From assembly GCA_903851365.1 (NCBI GenBank), contig CAINOB010000002.1, positions 138,051 to 202,050 on the forward strand: a stretch of 64,000 nt of DNA. The letters are read 5' to 3'. The notes beneath the pieces were generated by a model. The model ran no database searches. It saw nothing but the letters and a program-made list of their open reading frames with translations, and was not told the origin of the DNA. The stretch is from an uncultured Bacteroidota bacterium. Its GTDB lineage: Bacteria; Bacteroidota; Bacteroidia; Bacteroidales; UBA12481. Position numbers and translations under genes: made by a program. Shown piece after piece: positions 34,081-43,600 of the stretch (its first letter is position 1; each line of letters begins with the position of its first letter).

Positions 34081-36057
34081 TTATATTTTAGATATGATAT
34101 CAATTATTACAGTTCTGTTGTAAAAGCGCTCCTCCGGGAGGGTATTCTCAAATGGGGCTGTGGAAATATCTGAACCGAACCCTGAAGTTTCGTAGTTAAT
34201 TCCTTTTTTCCCGCCTTTGGATAATACTTTTTTAAGGATAACCTGAACGTATTTGGCACGGTCTTTCGACAGCTTCATGTTGTATGCTTCATCACCAATG
34301 ATATCCGTATGGCCGTGAATAATTACCGTTGAATTATTTGGTACCAGAGGTGCCACGACATCAGTCAGAAATTTTTCATAAACATCGACAGTCGAATATT
34401 TATCGAAATCGAACAGAATACTAAAACGCAGTGCAACTTCTTTCGGAGCATCATTTAGCTTGAGATGAAGTTTTCTTTCTTTTTTTATTTCAGTGCCCTG
34501 ACTGGTCTGCCCGACCATCATCACTATATAATTTCCTTCCTGGCGGTCACCGAGAATTTTATTACCGGAAATGCTTGCCTTACTTTTTGTATATGGACCG
34601 TAACGCTGAATCAATCCTGTTTCATCGATGATCTCCAGGGACCATGAATTCAGGCTTAACCTGGTTCCATTTGATGTTTTGAAAATTACCCGGCTGTCTA
34701 TCGGATCTTTCTGAACGGCAGATATCTGAATAGGGGTAAGAAGATCGGGGGATCCTGAACTCACAATATCCACCCTCCGGTCACCATCATGAAGAAGGTC
34801 TAGGTCATTTTCATTTCCGGTCTTTTCCGACCTGATTATTGGTTGATTTCTGCCTTCGGTAGTTATGCGTGATCCTTTTATCCCAAAAACCAAAACCAGA
34901 TATTCCTTAACCGATTCTGCAATGCCTTTGCCGATATCCTCACCCAATCCGGCAGAAGAACCTATCAGGTTAACATTGCTGCGCGAATTGTCTCTCATGC
35001 GCGCTCCCAGTATGTTCAGGATGTTATAATAAATAATCATCTGGCGATTCGATCTTCCTTCAAGGTCTTTTGGTTCTGGTCCCTGAAATTGGCTAACCTT
35101 GAAATTTGCTGCCTCCTCCTCGTTCAGTTCAACATAACGGTCGGGTATCATCAGTGAGCCTTCATCAAAAAAAACATAATTTCGGACAGGGAATACTTCG
35201 ATGGATTTTCGTCTTGCAGGTATGGATGCCGGTGCCTCGATTTCGAATCCAATTTCGCGAGCTGTACCCGCCTGACCCAACGCTAACATGGGGATAATGT
35301 CCCTGTCTTTATATTGTCTGTTGTGCGCTTTGGCAAATTTCAGAGCCATGCCAAACCGAAGGGTCGAAATCGACCAGCTCTCAAGGGTGCGCGGCTCCTG
35401 GCCAAAATAGGGATGATAGGAAACAAACGGTGTTAAAATAGCCACAGTCTTACTGTAAGCAGAAGTCAACCGGAAATCATAGCCGGCTCCTATCTGTCCT
35501 GAAAATATTGAATTTCTTACTTCTGTAAATTTCCCTTTTAAATCGGGCTGCAATTCCAGTGTATAGGTATAAGATTGGCCGATCAGCGATCTGAAAGCTG
35601 CGCCGGCAAAAAAGTAAAAGTCGGAGGAAAATGGTGCGACACGTATCCCCGGTTCGAAGGTAACGTATCTGAGTTTAACATTCAGAGCCTCCTTATTATT
35701 GGCAGGAGTCATCACTTTATCGAAATTGCCGCCCCTTCCGTCGTAACCAAGGTTGATCATTAAGCCAAGTACCTTATTTGGGTGGTACTCAAAAAGTCCG
35801 GTTAAATTCAGACCGGCCCCGCCGCCATAATGAAAGGCTGCCGGAGCATTGAAGCCATAATTTGCCGATGTATTGATGTTCTGTAGGCTGCCGGAGTAGT
35901 AGTTAAGATTTGCCCCAAGAGCAAATCCGACCCAGAATTTGGATGGAGCTGAAATTGCATCCTGCGCTACTGCCGCGGTGGCAATGCTGATGAGGAGCAT
36001 GGCACTTATCAGGAATCTCCGGAATATTGATTTGCTGCGTAACGTAATAGGCTTCAT
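34081..36057 (-). CDS. OmpA-family outer-membrane protein
   Basis: The 658-residue protein has a signal peptide (AVAQ cleavage). An N-terminal beta-barrel-like region (about 30-230; LGLMINLGYDGRGG, PFSSDFYFFAGAAF, IGAGYDFRLTS) and a middle region of about 270 residues precede a C-terminal OmpA-like peptidoglycan-binding domain. That domain carries SILFDFDKYS and HGHTDIIGDEAYNMKLSKDRA (Asp/Arg for diaminopimelate binding). It probably anchors the outer membrane to peptidoglycan. It is longer than plain OmpA. With the poly-Gln gene 12 bp downstream it forms an operon whose promoter carries operator site B, so it is expected to belong to the island's stress regulon. Confidence 0.88.
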   Translation of the reverse strand: MKPITLRSKSIFRRFLISAMLLISIATAAVAQDAISAPSKFWVGFALGANLNYYSGSLQNINTSANYGFNAPAAFHYGGGAGLNLTGLFEYHPNKVLGLMINLGYDGRGGNFDKVMTPANNKEALNVKLRYVTFEPGIRVAPFSSDFYFFAGAAFRSLIGQSYTYTLELQPDLKGKFTEVRNSIFSGQIGAGYDFRLTSAYSKTVAILTPFVSYHPYFGQEPRTLESWSISTLRFGMALKFAKAHNRQYKDRDIIPMLALGQAGTAREIGFEIEAPASIPARRKSIEVFPVRNYVFFDEGSLMIPDRYVELNEEEAANFKVSQFQGPEPKDLEGRSNRQMIIYYNILNILGARMRDNSRSNVNLIGSSAGLGEDIGKGIAESVKEYLVLVFGIKGSRITTEGRNQPIIRSEKTGNENDLDLLHDGDRRVDIVSSGSPDLLTPIQISAVQKDPIDSRVIFKTSNGTRLSLNSWSLEIIDETGLIQRYGPYTKSKASISGNKILGDRQEGNYIVMMVGQTSQGTEIKKERKLHLKLNDAPKEVALRFSILFDFDKYSTVDVYEKFLTDVVAPLVPNNSTVIIHGHTDIIGDEAYNMKLSKDRAKYVQVILKKVLSKGGKKGINYETSGFGSDISTAPFENTLPEERFYNRTVIIDIISKI

Positions 36058-36091
36058 TTTGTCAATCGATTTTGGAAGGATATTTTAATTA

Positions 36092-36099
36092 CAAAACTG
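36092..36099 (-). promoter_or_regulatory. -7-like box of the OmpA/poly-Gln operon
   Basis: On the minus strand CAGTTTTG, with TTTG conserved, exactly 21 bp downstream of operator site B. Confidence 0.5.
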
Positions 36100-36120
36100 A
36101 AGATTATTGAATGGCAATGC

Positions 36121-36152
36121 ATTACATAATTATCCTTATAAGTTGCATAATT
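36121..36152 (-). promoter_or_regulatory. Predicted AraC-type operator (21-bp direct repeat), site B
   Basis: On the minus strand AATTATGCAAC (36142-36152) and AATTATGTAAT (36121-36131) start exactly 21 bp apart, with GTGTG before the first. The site faces the OmpA-family gene and the second half overlaps the place of a -33 element. Confidence 0.7.
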
Positions 36153-36198
36153 CACACCTTCAGGGGTCACGGGAAGCATTCCGAAAGGCCAATGTGTG

Positions 36199-36230
36199 AA
36201 TTATGTAACATTTTCAAAAAATTGTATAAT
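36199..36230 (+). promoter_or_regulatory. Predicted AraC-type operator (21-bp direct repeat), site C
   Basis: AATTATGTAAC (36199-36209) and AATTGTATAAT (36220-36230) start 21 bp apart, with GTGTG before the first. A weaker GAGATTTG lies 20 bp downstream (36251-36258). The site faces the araC gene itself, suggesting autoregulation. The second half-site is the least conserved of the set. Confidence 0.6.
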
Positions 36231-36262
36231 GAATTCGGTCTGGAAGTGTTGAGATTTGTTTC

Positions 36263-36853
36263 GTGAGAATATTCATAAAATACATGGTCAGCAACCGTTG
36301 CCAGATGCTGGTAAAGGAGGAGTTGAAGAAACTCGGCCTTCATTTTATTCTGGTGGAGATGGGGGTTGTTGATATAATGGAATCTATTGGACCGGAGCAA
36401 CGTGAGCAACTGCGAAAAGCATTACTCAATTCCGGTTTGGAACTTATGGATGATAAGAAAGCCATGCTTATCGAGAAAATCAAAAATGCAATTATCGAAA
36501 TGGTTCATTATACCGATGAATTGTACAAGATGAATTTCTCGGAATATCTGAGCCAGAAGTTAAATCACGACTATACCTATCTCGCTAACCTGTTCTCAGA
36601 AGTACAGGGGATGACGATTGAGAAATTTATAATATCTCATAAAATTGAACGTGTTAAGGAACTGATCATTTATGATGAGATGAACCTTACCGAGATCGCT
36701 TACAAGATGCATTACAGCAGCGTGGCTCATTTATCCAATCAGTTTAAAAAAGTTACCGGGCTTTCCCCTTCTCATTTTAAGCAATTAAAAATAAAAAGAC
36801 GGAGCCCGATTGAGGATATTGGGAATTCAATCAGTCAGGAAAAAATTACATGA
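36263..36853 (+). CDS. AraC-family transcriptional regulator with HMA-like N-terminus
   Basis: The 196-residue protein has a C-terminal AraC double helix-turn-helix domain (about 85-180). The features are FSEYLSQKLNHDYTYLANLFSEVQG for the first HTH and LTEIAYKMHYSSVAHLSNQFKKVTGLSPSHFK for the family signature. The N-terminal 70 residues begin RIFIKYMVSNRCQMLVKEELKKLG, close to Bacteroidota AraC relatives that start with a ferredoxin-like IYIKNMVCxRC segment. Here the first Cys is Ser, so a paired-cysteine metal site is lost. The start is GTG 36263, chosen because that N-terminus matches relatives; ATG 36284 is the alternative. The stop overlaps the kinase gene start (ATGA). The protein is the best candidate to bind operators A-D. 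Confidence 0.85.
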   Translation: MRIFIKYMVSNRCQMLVKEELKKLGLHFILVEMGVVDIMESIGPEQREQLRKALLNSGLELMDDKKAMLIEKIKNAIIEMVHYTDELYKMNFSEYLSQKLNHDYTYLANLFSEVQGMTIEKFIISHKIERVKELIIYDEMNLTEIAYKMHYSSVAHLSNQFKKVTGLSPSHFKQLKIKRRSPIEDIGNSISQEKIT

Positions 36854-38820
36854 AAACGGAATCACATTATGCCAGAAGTCTGATTGAAGCCAGCCTTGAC
36901 CCTTTGGTAACCATAAGTATTGAGGGTAAGATCACAGATATGAATAAAGCTGTGGCTGACATCACTGGCTGGTCACGTGAGGATCTCACAGGGACTGACT
37001 TCTTTGAATATTTTACGGAGCCCCAAAAAGCCCGTGAAGTCTATCAGCAGGTATTTGCTAACGGATCGGTTTCCGATTATCCACTAACAATCAGGCATAA
37101 AACAGGAAAACTGACAGACCTGCTTTTTAACGGATCTGTTTATAAGGATTCAAGGGGTAAAGTATTGGGTGTGGTTATTGTAGCCCGCGATATTACTGAT
37201 CAAAAGAGGATTGCGACTGCTCTCAAAGAAGCAATTGTATTTGCCGAGCTGGCAACAAGCATTGCCGAAGATGCAAAACTCAAAGCCGAAAAAGCCACGG
37301 TTATTGCTGAAAATGCAGTAAAAGCAAAGCAACAGTTTTTGTCGAATATGAGCCATGAAATTCGAACCCCGATGAATGCAATTATCGGGTTTACCAAGGT
37401 GCTGTTGAAAACAGATCTGACAGGCAAACAAAAAGAATATCTCACCGCAATAAAATTGAGCGGCGATTCATTAATCGTGCTTATCAATGACATTCTCGAT
37501 CTGGCTAAAGTTGACTCAGGAAAAATGGTTTTTGAGAAAACCCCGTTTAAATTGTATTCCTCTATTTCAGCCATGCTACATCTTTTCCAGACAAAAATTC
37601 AAGAAAAGAATCTCGAATTAATTAAGGAATATGATGTCAATATACCTGATGTAATAGCTGGTGACCCGGTACGCCTTCACCAGATTATCCTGAACCTGGT
37701 AAGTAACGCGGTAAAGTTTACCAATAATGGAAAGATCACGGTGGGTGTTACTATGATAAACGAAGATTCGGAAACAGCAACGATTAAATTTTCGGTGGCT
37801 GATACCGGTATAGGAATCCCATCCAATAAACTCGATAGGATATTTGAAAACTTTCAGCAGGCATCAAGCGGTACTTCAAGGCTATATGGTGGAACAGGAC
37901 TGGGATTGGCAATTGTCAAGCAACTGGTTGAATCGCAGGGTGGCACGATTAGTGTCAAAAGCATCCTTGATGAAGGCTCCGTTTTTAGTTTCATCCTGAA
38001 ATTTCAAAAAACAAATGCTGAGGTTGATCTGGAACCGGAACTCTTGGAAGTGGATAAGGATAGTTTGAATATCAACGTATTAGTTGTTGAAGATATTACC
38101 CTCAATCAATTACTGATGAGGACGCTGCTAGATGATTTCGGTTTTCAGCACGAGATTGCCTCCAATGGGAAAATTGCCATTGAAAAATTGCAGTCGAATA
38201 ACTTTGATGTTGTCCTTATGGACCTGCAGATGCCGGTAATGAACGGGTTTGAAGCCACTGAACATATCAGGAACGTCTTAAAATCTTCTATCCCAATTAT
38301 AGCTTTAACCGCCGATGTCACTACAGTGGATCTGGCAAAATGTAAAACGGTGGGGATGAATGATTACATAGCCAAACCGGTCGACGAAAAACTGTTGTAC
38401 AGTAAAATCGTCGGGTTTGCAAAAAAGCCAATTCCTCAAAAATATGTTGAAATTATAAAAATGAAATGCACTGATCTCGACTATCTTACCCGTCGCACAA
38501 AGGCAAATCCCGTGATGATGATGGAAATGATTTCCGCCTATCTTGAACAGACACCGACATTGATTGAATCGATGAAACAGAGTTTTAAGGATAAAGACTG
38601 GAGTCTGTTATATTCCTCGGTTCACAAGATGATCCCTTCTTTTTCGATCATGGGGATGAGTGTAGACTTTGAAACCATGGCCAAAAGAGTTCAGGAATTT
38701 GCAAGCACACAGATTCACGCAGATGGAATCCCTGACCTGGTACTACAATTGGAAACTATCTGTAATCAAGCCTGCAGTGAATTATTAATTGATTTTAACC
38801 GGATAAAAAACGAAAATTAA
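36850..38820 (+). CDS. Soluble hybrid histidine kinase (PAS-HisKA-HATPase-REC-HPt)
   Basis: The 656-residue kinase has no membrane helix or signal peptide, so it senses a cytosolic cue. Domains in order are a PAS domain (about 5-120, ending VVIVARDIT), a coiled coil of AEDAKLKAEKA type (125-160), HisKA with phospho-acceptor His169 in MSHEIRTP, HATPase_c (NLVSNAVKF, DTGIGIP, GGTGLGLAI), a receiver domain (MDLQMPVMNG, Asp458) and a degenerate-looking HPt domain with SVHKMIP (His592). It overlaps the AraC regulator gene by 4 bp and the lone receiver gene by 1 bp. The three form one signalling operon, with phosphorelay likely from the HPt to the receiver encoded next. Confidence 0.93.
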   Translation: MKTESHYARSLIEASLDPLVTISIEGKITDMNKAVADITGWSREDLTGTDFFEYFTEPQKAREVYQQVFANGSVSDYPLTIRHKTGKLTDLLFNGSVYKDSRGKVLGVVIVARDITDQKRIATALKEAIVFAELATSIAEDAKLKAEKATVIAENAVKAKQQFLSNMSHEIRTPMNAIIGFTKVLLKTDLTGKQKEYLTAIKLSGDSLIVLINDILDLAKVDSGKMVFEKTPFKLYSSISAMLHLFQTKIQEKNLELIKEYDVNIPDVIAGDPVRLHQIILNLVSNAVKFTNNGKITVGVTMINEDSETATIKFSVADTGIGIPSNKLDRIFENFQQASSGTSRLYGGTGLGLAIVKQLVESQGGTISVKSILDEGSVFSFILKFQKTNAEVDLEPELLEVDKDSLNINVLVVEDITLNQLLMRTLLDDFGFQHEIASNGKIAIEKLQSNNFDVVLMDLQMPVMNGFEATEHIRNVLKSSIPIIALTADVTTVDLAKCKTVGMNDYIAKPVDEKLLYSKIVGFAKKPIPQKYVEIIKMKCTDLDYLTRRTKANPVMMMEMISAYLEQTPTLIESMKQSFKDKDWSLLYSSVHKMIPSFSIMGMSVDFETMAKRVQEFASTQIHADGIPDLVLQLETICNQACSELLIDFNRIKNEN

Positions 38821-39254
38821 TGAACGAAGAAAATAAAATAAAAATATTCCTGGTTGATGATGATACAGTCTACCTGAAATCATTGGAGATTGATTTTCTT
38901 CACCACGGAAATTTTTCCATTGAAACTTTTGTCACTGGTGAACTTTGTGTGGCCAATTTATCACATAAACCGGATCTGGTGATTTTGGATTATCACCTCG
39001 ATGGAATAAGTAAGAATGCCATTAACGGCATAGAAACCCTTGATGGAATAAAAGCCTACGATCCTGAGATAACTGTAATAATGCTTTCGAGCCAGGATAA
39101 AATTGACGTGGCTATAGATTGCATGCATCATAAAGCCACAGATTATGTGGTAAAAAGTGAAACGGCATTTGTCCGACTTCAAAAAATAATTTCCGATGTT
39201 TTTAATTTCAAAAAGATGGAAAAACAATTAAACTGGTATATGGAGAGAATGTAG
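38820..39254 (+). CDS. Stand-alone response regulator receiver protein
   Basis: A 144-residue single receiver domain with the acidic pocket VDDD (13-16), phospho-acceptor Asp57 (VILDYHLDG), the switch MLSSQ and the conserved Lys in YVVKSE. There is no output domain, so it works through a partner, perhaps by passing phosphate or binding another protein. Its start overlaps the kinase stop (TAATG). A strong terminator follows the stop, closing the araC-kinase-receiver operon. Confidence 0.93.
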   Translation: MNEENKIKIFLVDDDTVYLKSLEIDFLHHGNFSIETFVTGELCVANLSHKPDLVILDYHLDGISKNAINGIETLDGIKAYDPEITVIMLSSQDKIDVAIDCMHHKATDYVVKSETAFVRLQKIISDVFNFKKMEKQLNWYMERM

Positions 39255-39278
39255 TTTAATAGGTTATATATTCTTCAA

Positions 39279-39309
39279 GGGTTCCGGCTTCGGCCGGGAT
39301 CCTTTTTTT
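39279..39309 (+). terminator. Rho-independent terminator of the araC-kinase-receiver operon
   Basis: A 10-bp stem (GGGTTCCGGC / GCCGGGATCC, two G-T pairs) with a TTCG tetraloop is followed by seven T. Confidence 0.93.
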
Positions 39310-39328
39310 ATGTCCGTTTTATAGTGTG

Positions 39329-39360
39329 AATCATGTAAGTAATATCTGAAATTCTGTAAT
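39329..39360 (+). promoter_or_regulatory. Predicted AraC-type operator (21-bp direct repeat), site D
   Basis: AATCATGTAAG (39329-39339) and AATTCTGTAAT (39350-39360) start exactly 21 bp apart, with GTGTG before the first. The -7-like CAACTTTG follows after 21 bp, upstream of the csbD-like gene. Confidence 0.7.
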
Positions 39361-39381
39361 AATATACCTTGAGGATGTCGT

Positions 39382-39389
39382 CAACTTTG
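39382..39389 (+). promoter_or_regulatory. -7-like box of the csbD operon
   Basis: CAACTTTG, 21 bp after operator site D and 46 bp before the csbD-like start. Confidence 0.55.
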
Positions 39390-39435
39390 TAATCGATAAA
39401 ACAGCCAATTTAAATACATTAAATAAAATACAATC

Positions 39436-39624
39436 ATGAACAATTTAACCGAATTAGAAGGAAACTGGAATGAGATTAAAGGAAAACTCAAACAGAAATT
39501 TGCAATGCTGACCGATAACGACCTGCTGTTGCTGAAAGGTAAAAAAGAAGAATTGATTGGCAGGCTTCAGGTAAGGCTTGGCAAAACAAAAGAAGAAATA
39601 AACAAGCTTATTGCTGATTTATAA
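39436..39624 (+). CDS. CsbD-family stress protein
   Basis: The 62-residue charged helical protein has the CsbD family pattern: LEGNWNEIKGKLKQKF, LTDNDLLLLKGKKEELIGRLQ and LGKTKEEINKLI. CsbD proteins are small soluble general-stress proteins of unknown mechanism. The gene opens a likely operon with two small secreted proteins (11 and 12 bp gaps) behind operator site D. Confidence 0.92.
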   Translation: MNNLTELEGNWNEIKGKLKQKFAMLTDNDLLLLKGKKEELIGRLQVRLGKTKEEINKLIADL

Positions 39625-39635
39625 ATTTTATTATC

Positions 39636-40130
39636 ATGAAAACATTAAAATTATTTGTTCTTGTTGTGGGCTTGTTTATTGCCGGCTCAACACAAGCACA
39701 GGTGTCAATAAGTTTTAACCTTGGTGCACCACCGCAATGGGCACCGGTTGAAAATTACAATGCACATTATTATTATCTGCCTGATGTTGAATCTTATTAC
39801 GATGTTGATGCCCGAATGTTTATTTATCTCAATGGCGGCAATTGGGTACATCGGTCAGCGCTTCCGTTACGTTACCGGAATTATGATTTATACCACGGAT
39901 ATAAAGTGGTGATGTCAGATTATCACGGTAATCAGCCTTATGCCAATTTCAGGGATTATAAAGTAAAATATGGAAAAGGTTATCACGGCCAGCCTCAGAA
40001 ATCAATTGGTGACAGGCCAGGCAGGTCGAACAGGCAATCCATGGAACGGAACAACTCGGGAAGACGCGAAAATATTCAGCGGAATGATCAGCGGAATGAT
40101 CAAAAGAAAAGTAAAAAAAATAAACGCTAA
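39636..40130 (+). CDS. Small secreted basic protein, unknown
   Basis: The 164-residue product has a signal peptide (STQAQ cleavage). A Tyr-rich core (NAHYYYLPDVESYYDVDARMF, NYDLYHGYKVV) includes a possible metal- or wall-interacting region, and a disordered tail rich in Arg/Asn/Lys ends the protein (QRNDQRNDQKK). I do not recognise the family. Its position between csbD and another secreted protein suggests an envelope-stress role. Confidence 0.75.
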   Translation: MKTLKLFVLVVGLFIAGSTQAQVSISFNLGAPPQWAPVENYNAHYYYLPDVESYYDVDARMFIYLNGGNWVHRSALPLRYRNYDLYHGYKVVMSDYHGNQPYANFRDYKVKYGKGYHGQPQKSIGDRPGRSNRQSMERNNSGRRENIQRNDQRNDQKKSKKNKR

Positions 40131-40142
40131 ATAACTAAACAA

Positions 40143-40679
40143 ATGAAAAAATTGATTTTATCGACCTTTGTGCTTTTTTTACTGCTTGGCACCAATGTAT
40201 TTGCACAGAGAGAGCATTCTTATGAAGATCATGGCGGAACACTAAACCTGGGCATAGGACTTGGTGGTTATTCAGGATATTACGGTTATATCGGCCGTAC
40301 TTTGCCTGTTTTCCATGTTAATTATGAATTTGAGGTTGCAAACAATCTTACAATTGCTCCATTTGCCACTCTTTATACATTCAGAGGCGACAATTACAGG
40401 GAAACAGTTATCCCAATTGGCCTGAAAGGCACTTACTATTTCGACCAGCTACTCCACGCAAGTTCCGACTGGGATTTCTATCTCGCCGGGTCTGCAGGAT
40501 TTGCAATTGTAACTTCATCGTGGGATAATGGCTACCTTGGTGACAGAACTTACCTTCACCGACCGGGAGCCCTTTTTCTTGATCTCCATATCGGCGCAGA
40601 ATATCACCTGACCAGTCAGCTTGGCATATTCCTTGACCTTTCCAATGGTGTTTCGACCGCAGGTCTGGCCATACATTAA
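40143..40679 (+). CDS. Small outer-membrane beta-barrel-like protein
   Basis: A 178-residue protein with a signal peptide (NVFAQ cleavage) followed by alternating aromatic/glycine strands (LNLGIGLGGYSGYYGYIG, LTIAPFATLYTF, FYLAGSAGFAIVTS, ALFLDLHIGAEYHL), as in eight-stranded OmpW/OmpA-like barrels. It ends the csbD operon; its stop overlaps the convergent protease gene by 4 bp. Function unknown. Confidence 0.75.
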   Translation: MKKLILSTFVLFLLLGTNVFAQREHSYEDHGGTLNLGIGLGGYSGYYGYIGRTLPVFHVNYEFEVANNLTIAPFATLYTFRGDNYRETVIPIGLKGTYYFDQLLHASSDWDFYLAGSAGFAIVTSSWDNGYLGDRTYLHRPGALFLDLHIGAEYHLTSQLGIFLDLSNGVSTAGLAIH

Positions 40680-43600
40680 TAACGGATAATCTTTCGGGTG
40701 AAAGCCCTGCCTTGACTGTCAACTATCATTACTAAAAGCATATTATCCTTCCCGGTGATCCTTATCATGAGGTCACCGGGATTTTCATTTGAAAAATGCT
40801 GATTAAAAAGTTGTCTGCCATCAACCGAAAATACGCGGATCTGCTGAATTGAAGGGTCCATATTCGTAATATGGATATTTCCCTGCTGTACCGTTATCAG
40901 GCCCGGGAATTTCGTTGACAGAGCCTGACTGTTATCGGACAATAATAACCCGCTTTTAACCGTAAAACTATCGACATAAAATACTACCGGTACCGACAGG
41001 TGATAACCCGGGCCGTCGGCTGTACCCAATCGAAGTGTCGCCAGACCAGAGGCTGCAGTATTTACGATTGTTCCTTCGGCGGCAACCTGATTGTCGATCA
41101 TGACTTTATAAGAGGAAGGCTCCGTAAAGCTGACAGTAATGGTTAGCCACTCCCTGCTTTTATAGCTCAGGGTACGGAGGAGGGTATTATCAGCATAGAC
41201 ATCAACCACGCCTTCCGAATAAAAATAGAGGCTGGTAACCGATTTATTACTCCAGATGGCCTGGATAAATCCTTTCCGGCTTTTCTCGATCATCGCCTTA
41301 AATTCGATACTCGTTGATCCTTTCAGAAATTCTGATACGGGGAAAATGATATCCGCAGTTCCCGAAATTTTTACCGACTGTACCCCGTCGAACGCCCTGG
41401 TGGCATTTATCGCCGCATCCTTGGCGGGATCTCTTGCAGGGTCGTTGATCCTCCAGAAAGGCGACTGCTGGCAAAGGGTGCTATTGGGTGTATAAACTTC
41501 AAAGTCATCGATAAATGGTATGGCAAATCCATTCATAATCTTGAATGTACTGAAGCAGCTCTGTAAGGATAAAGTGTCTTTCACTGACACTACATACCAA
41601 CTGTACTTGCCGGTTTCGGCCAGTTCATAATCCAGATAATGATCGGTGATCCCACTTGCCAGTTCGGTGTAGGCGCCACTTTCGCGACTCAGGAAAACGT
41701 GATAATGATATCCTTCGTTGTTGAAGTCAGCCTGCCAGGCAAGTCTGACTTTTTTGTCGAGCATGGTGGTATCGCTGACCGGACTCAGATAACAGGGACT
41801 GCCCGGATGGTAAACCGCGGGCAGGCTGTATGAAATTCCGGAAACCTTGATCACCGGAACCACCTTGAGCAAAGTTTCTTTCGATATCGGATTGTTTAGT
41901 AAATTCAGAACAGTCAGCCGCTTGTGGTAATCATTCTCAATTATTGCCTGAAGATCCACTATCTGATTCGATGATAAATTGAGGTAAGTGAGCAGGGTGT
42001 ATCTGGCAATAGGTGTAATATCCGTGATCAGATTATTCTGCAGTTCCATCCTGGTCAGCTGATTGGAGACCCCTGGCAGCAAACGGATTTTATTATGATG
42101 GACCGATAAAATCCCCAGGTTGGGATTATCGGTGAGCAGCTGTTGGATATCTGTAATGGCATTATTTGCCAGATAGAGCGATTGTACGGCCGGCGATCCG
42201 GTAAGCTGAAAGCCGGTCATCAGGTTATTCGACACATCCATCGTAAGGAGAATCGTTAATCCTGATAATTCAACGTTCCCGGAAATGCTGTTATTAGAGG
42301 CATTCAGGGTTTGCAGAGAGTTGTTTTTATTGATCCAGCTGAGTGAAGTGATGTGATTATTTGAGACATCAACCGTCCGGAAACCATAGGTGTTTTCGAG
42401 CATACTGAAATCGGAAATATCACAGTTCTTCAGCGTTAACCACTCCACGCGCTGCATGCTGTTCAGAAAGCCCGGGTCCTTTAGGTCATTATCGAGAATC
42501 TCGAGCCGGGTAATCAGGGTGAGCGATTTTAAGAAATCCGGATTGGTTAGCTGGTTATTGACCAGCCTCAGCTCATTGAGTTTTTTAAGATTGCTCAGTG
42601 CCGATGGATTATCCAGGGCATATTTTTCGATGGTCAGGGTTGACAGGTCCTCACAATGCCTGATCTGTTCCATATCCAGCCTTTTTGTTGTGTTAGTGGA
42701 ATAGAGGTAAAGCTGTTTCAGGTTGAGGCAGTGATCAAGGCCGCTAAGGTCGGTGGTATTGGTTACCGAAAGTTTGGTAACCTTGCTGAGTTCCCCTTCG
42801 GTGGGAACATGTGTGCTGACAAGAGAGGAAGATATGCCGATGGCGGTATTCAGGGCGCGCCTCAAAGTAGCATCTGGAATGGTGATCGGGTTCCCGTCGA
42901 AATAGTAGCTCACCGGTCCGATCCAGCGCGATTCGCCTGAGGTAAACTGGGCGGAAACTTTCAAATAGTGATCACCGTAAACGCAATCATGAGTGAACGT
43001 TGTATCAGACGCATCAGTGAGATATTTATCATCCAGATATATTTTATAGCCGGTAAGCGACGATCGGTCCTGATCGGGACCGGTCCAGGAAATCTGGAGC
43101 TTGCCTCCGCTGACGGTTGATTTCTGCAACCTCCGGGGAGGCTTGCTGGCCAGATCCGGATAGATATTAAATATAGCGCTGGTGAGCGTCTGACCTACTA
43201 CGCTGGATAGTGAATAATAACCGTTTGAGGAACCGTTCCAACCGAGATTAAAATGATAAAAACCATTGCCGTCATATCCATCGCAAACAAAGGCATGGCC
43301 CGGATAGGTGGCATAAATGGGCTGGTAGTTACTGACATTATTGAAAAATTCCTCCTCATTCTGCAGCGTCGAATTCAGGTAGCCGGTATGATACATTTCG
43401 TTGAACCGCTTGGCAGCATCCAGTGATTGTGCGCCCGAGCCGGTGCGGCTGTAGTTCATGTTAACCAGGATCCCGCAGTCGGATAAGAGTCGGGCGACTT
43501 CCGTATTTACTGAGGTGCAGGTGTTTTCAAAGACATCCCAGTTGTAATGGCCAGCGTTGCAGGTTAGGGTCCCGTAGGTGGCATGATCATAAGAATAGTA

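Noticed and set aside
39636-40130. Small secreted basic protein as a metal-binding protein
   Set aside because: Tyr/His-rich stretches alone, without a known motif, do not justify a metal-binding call.
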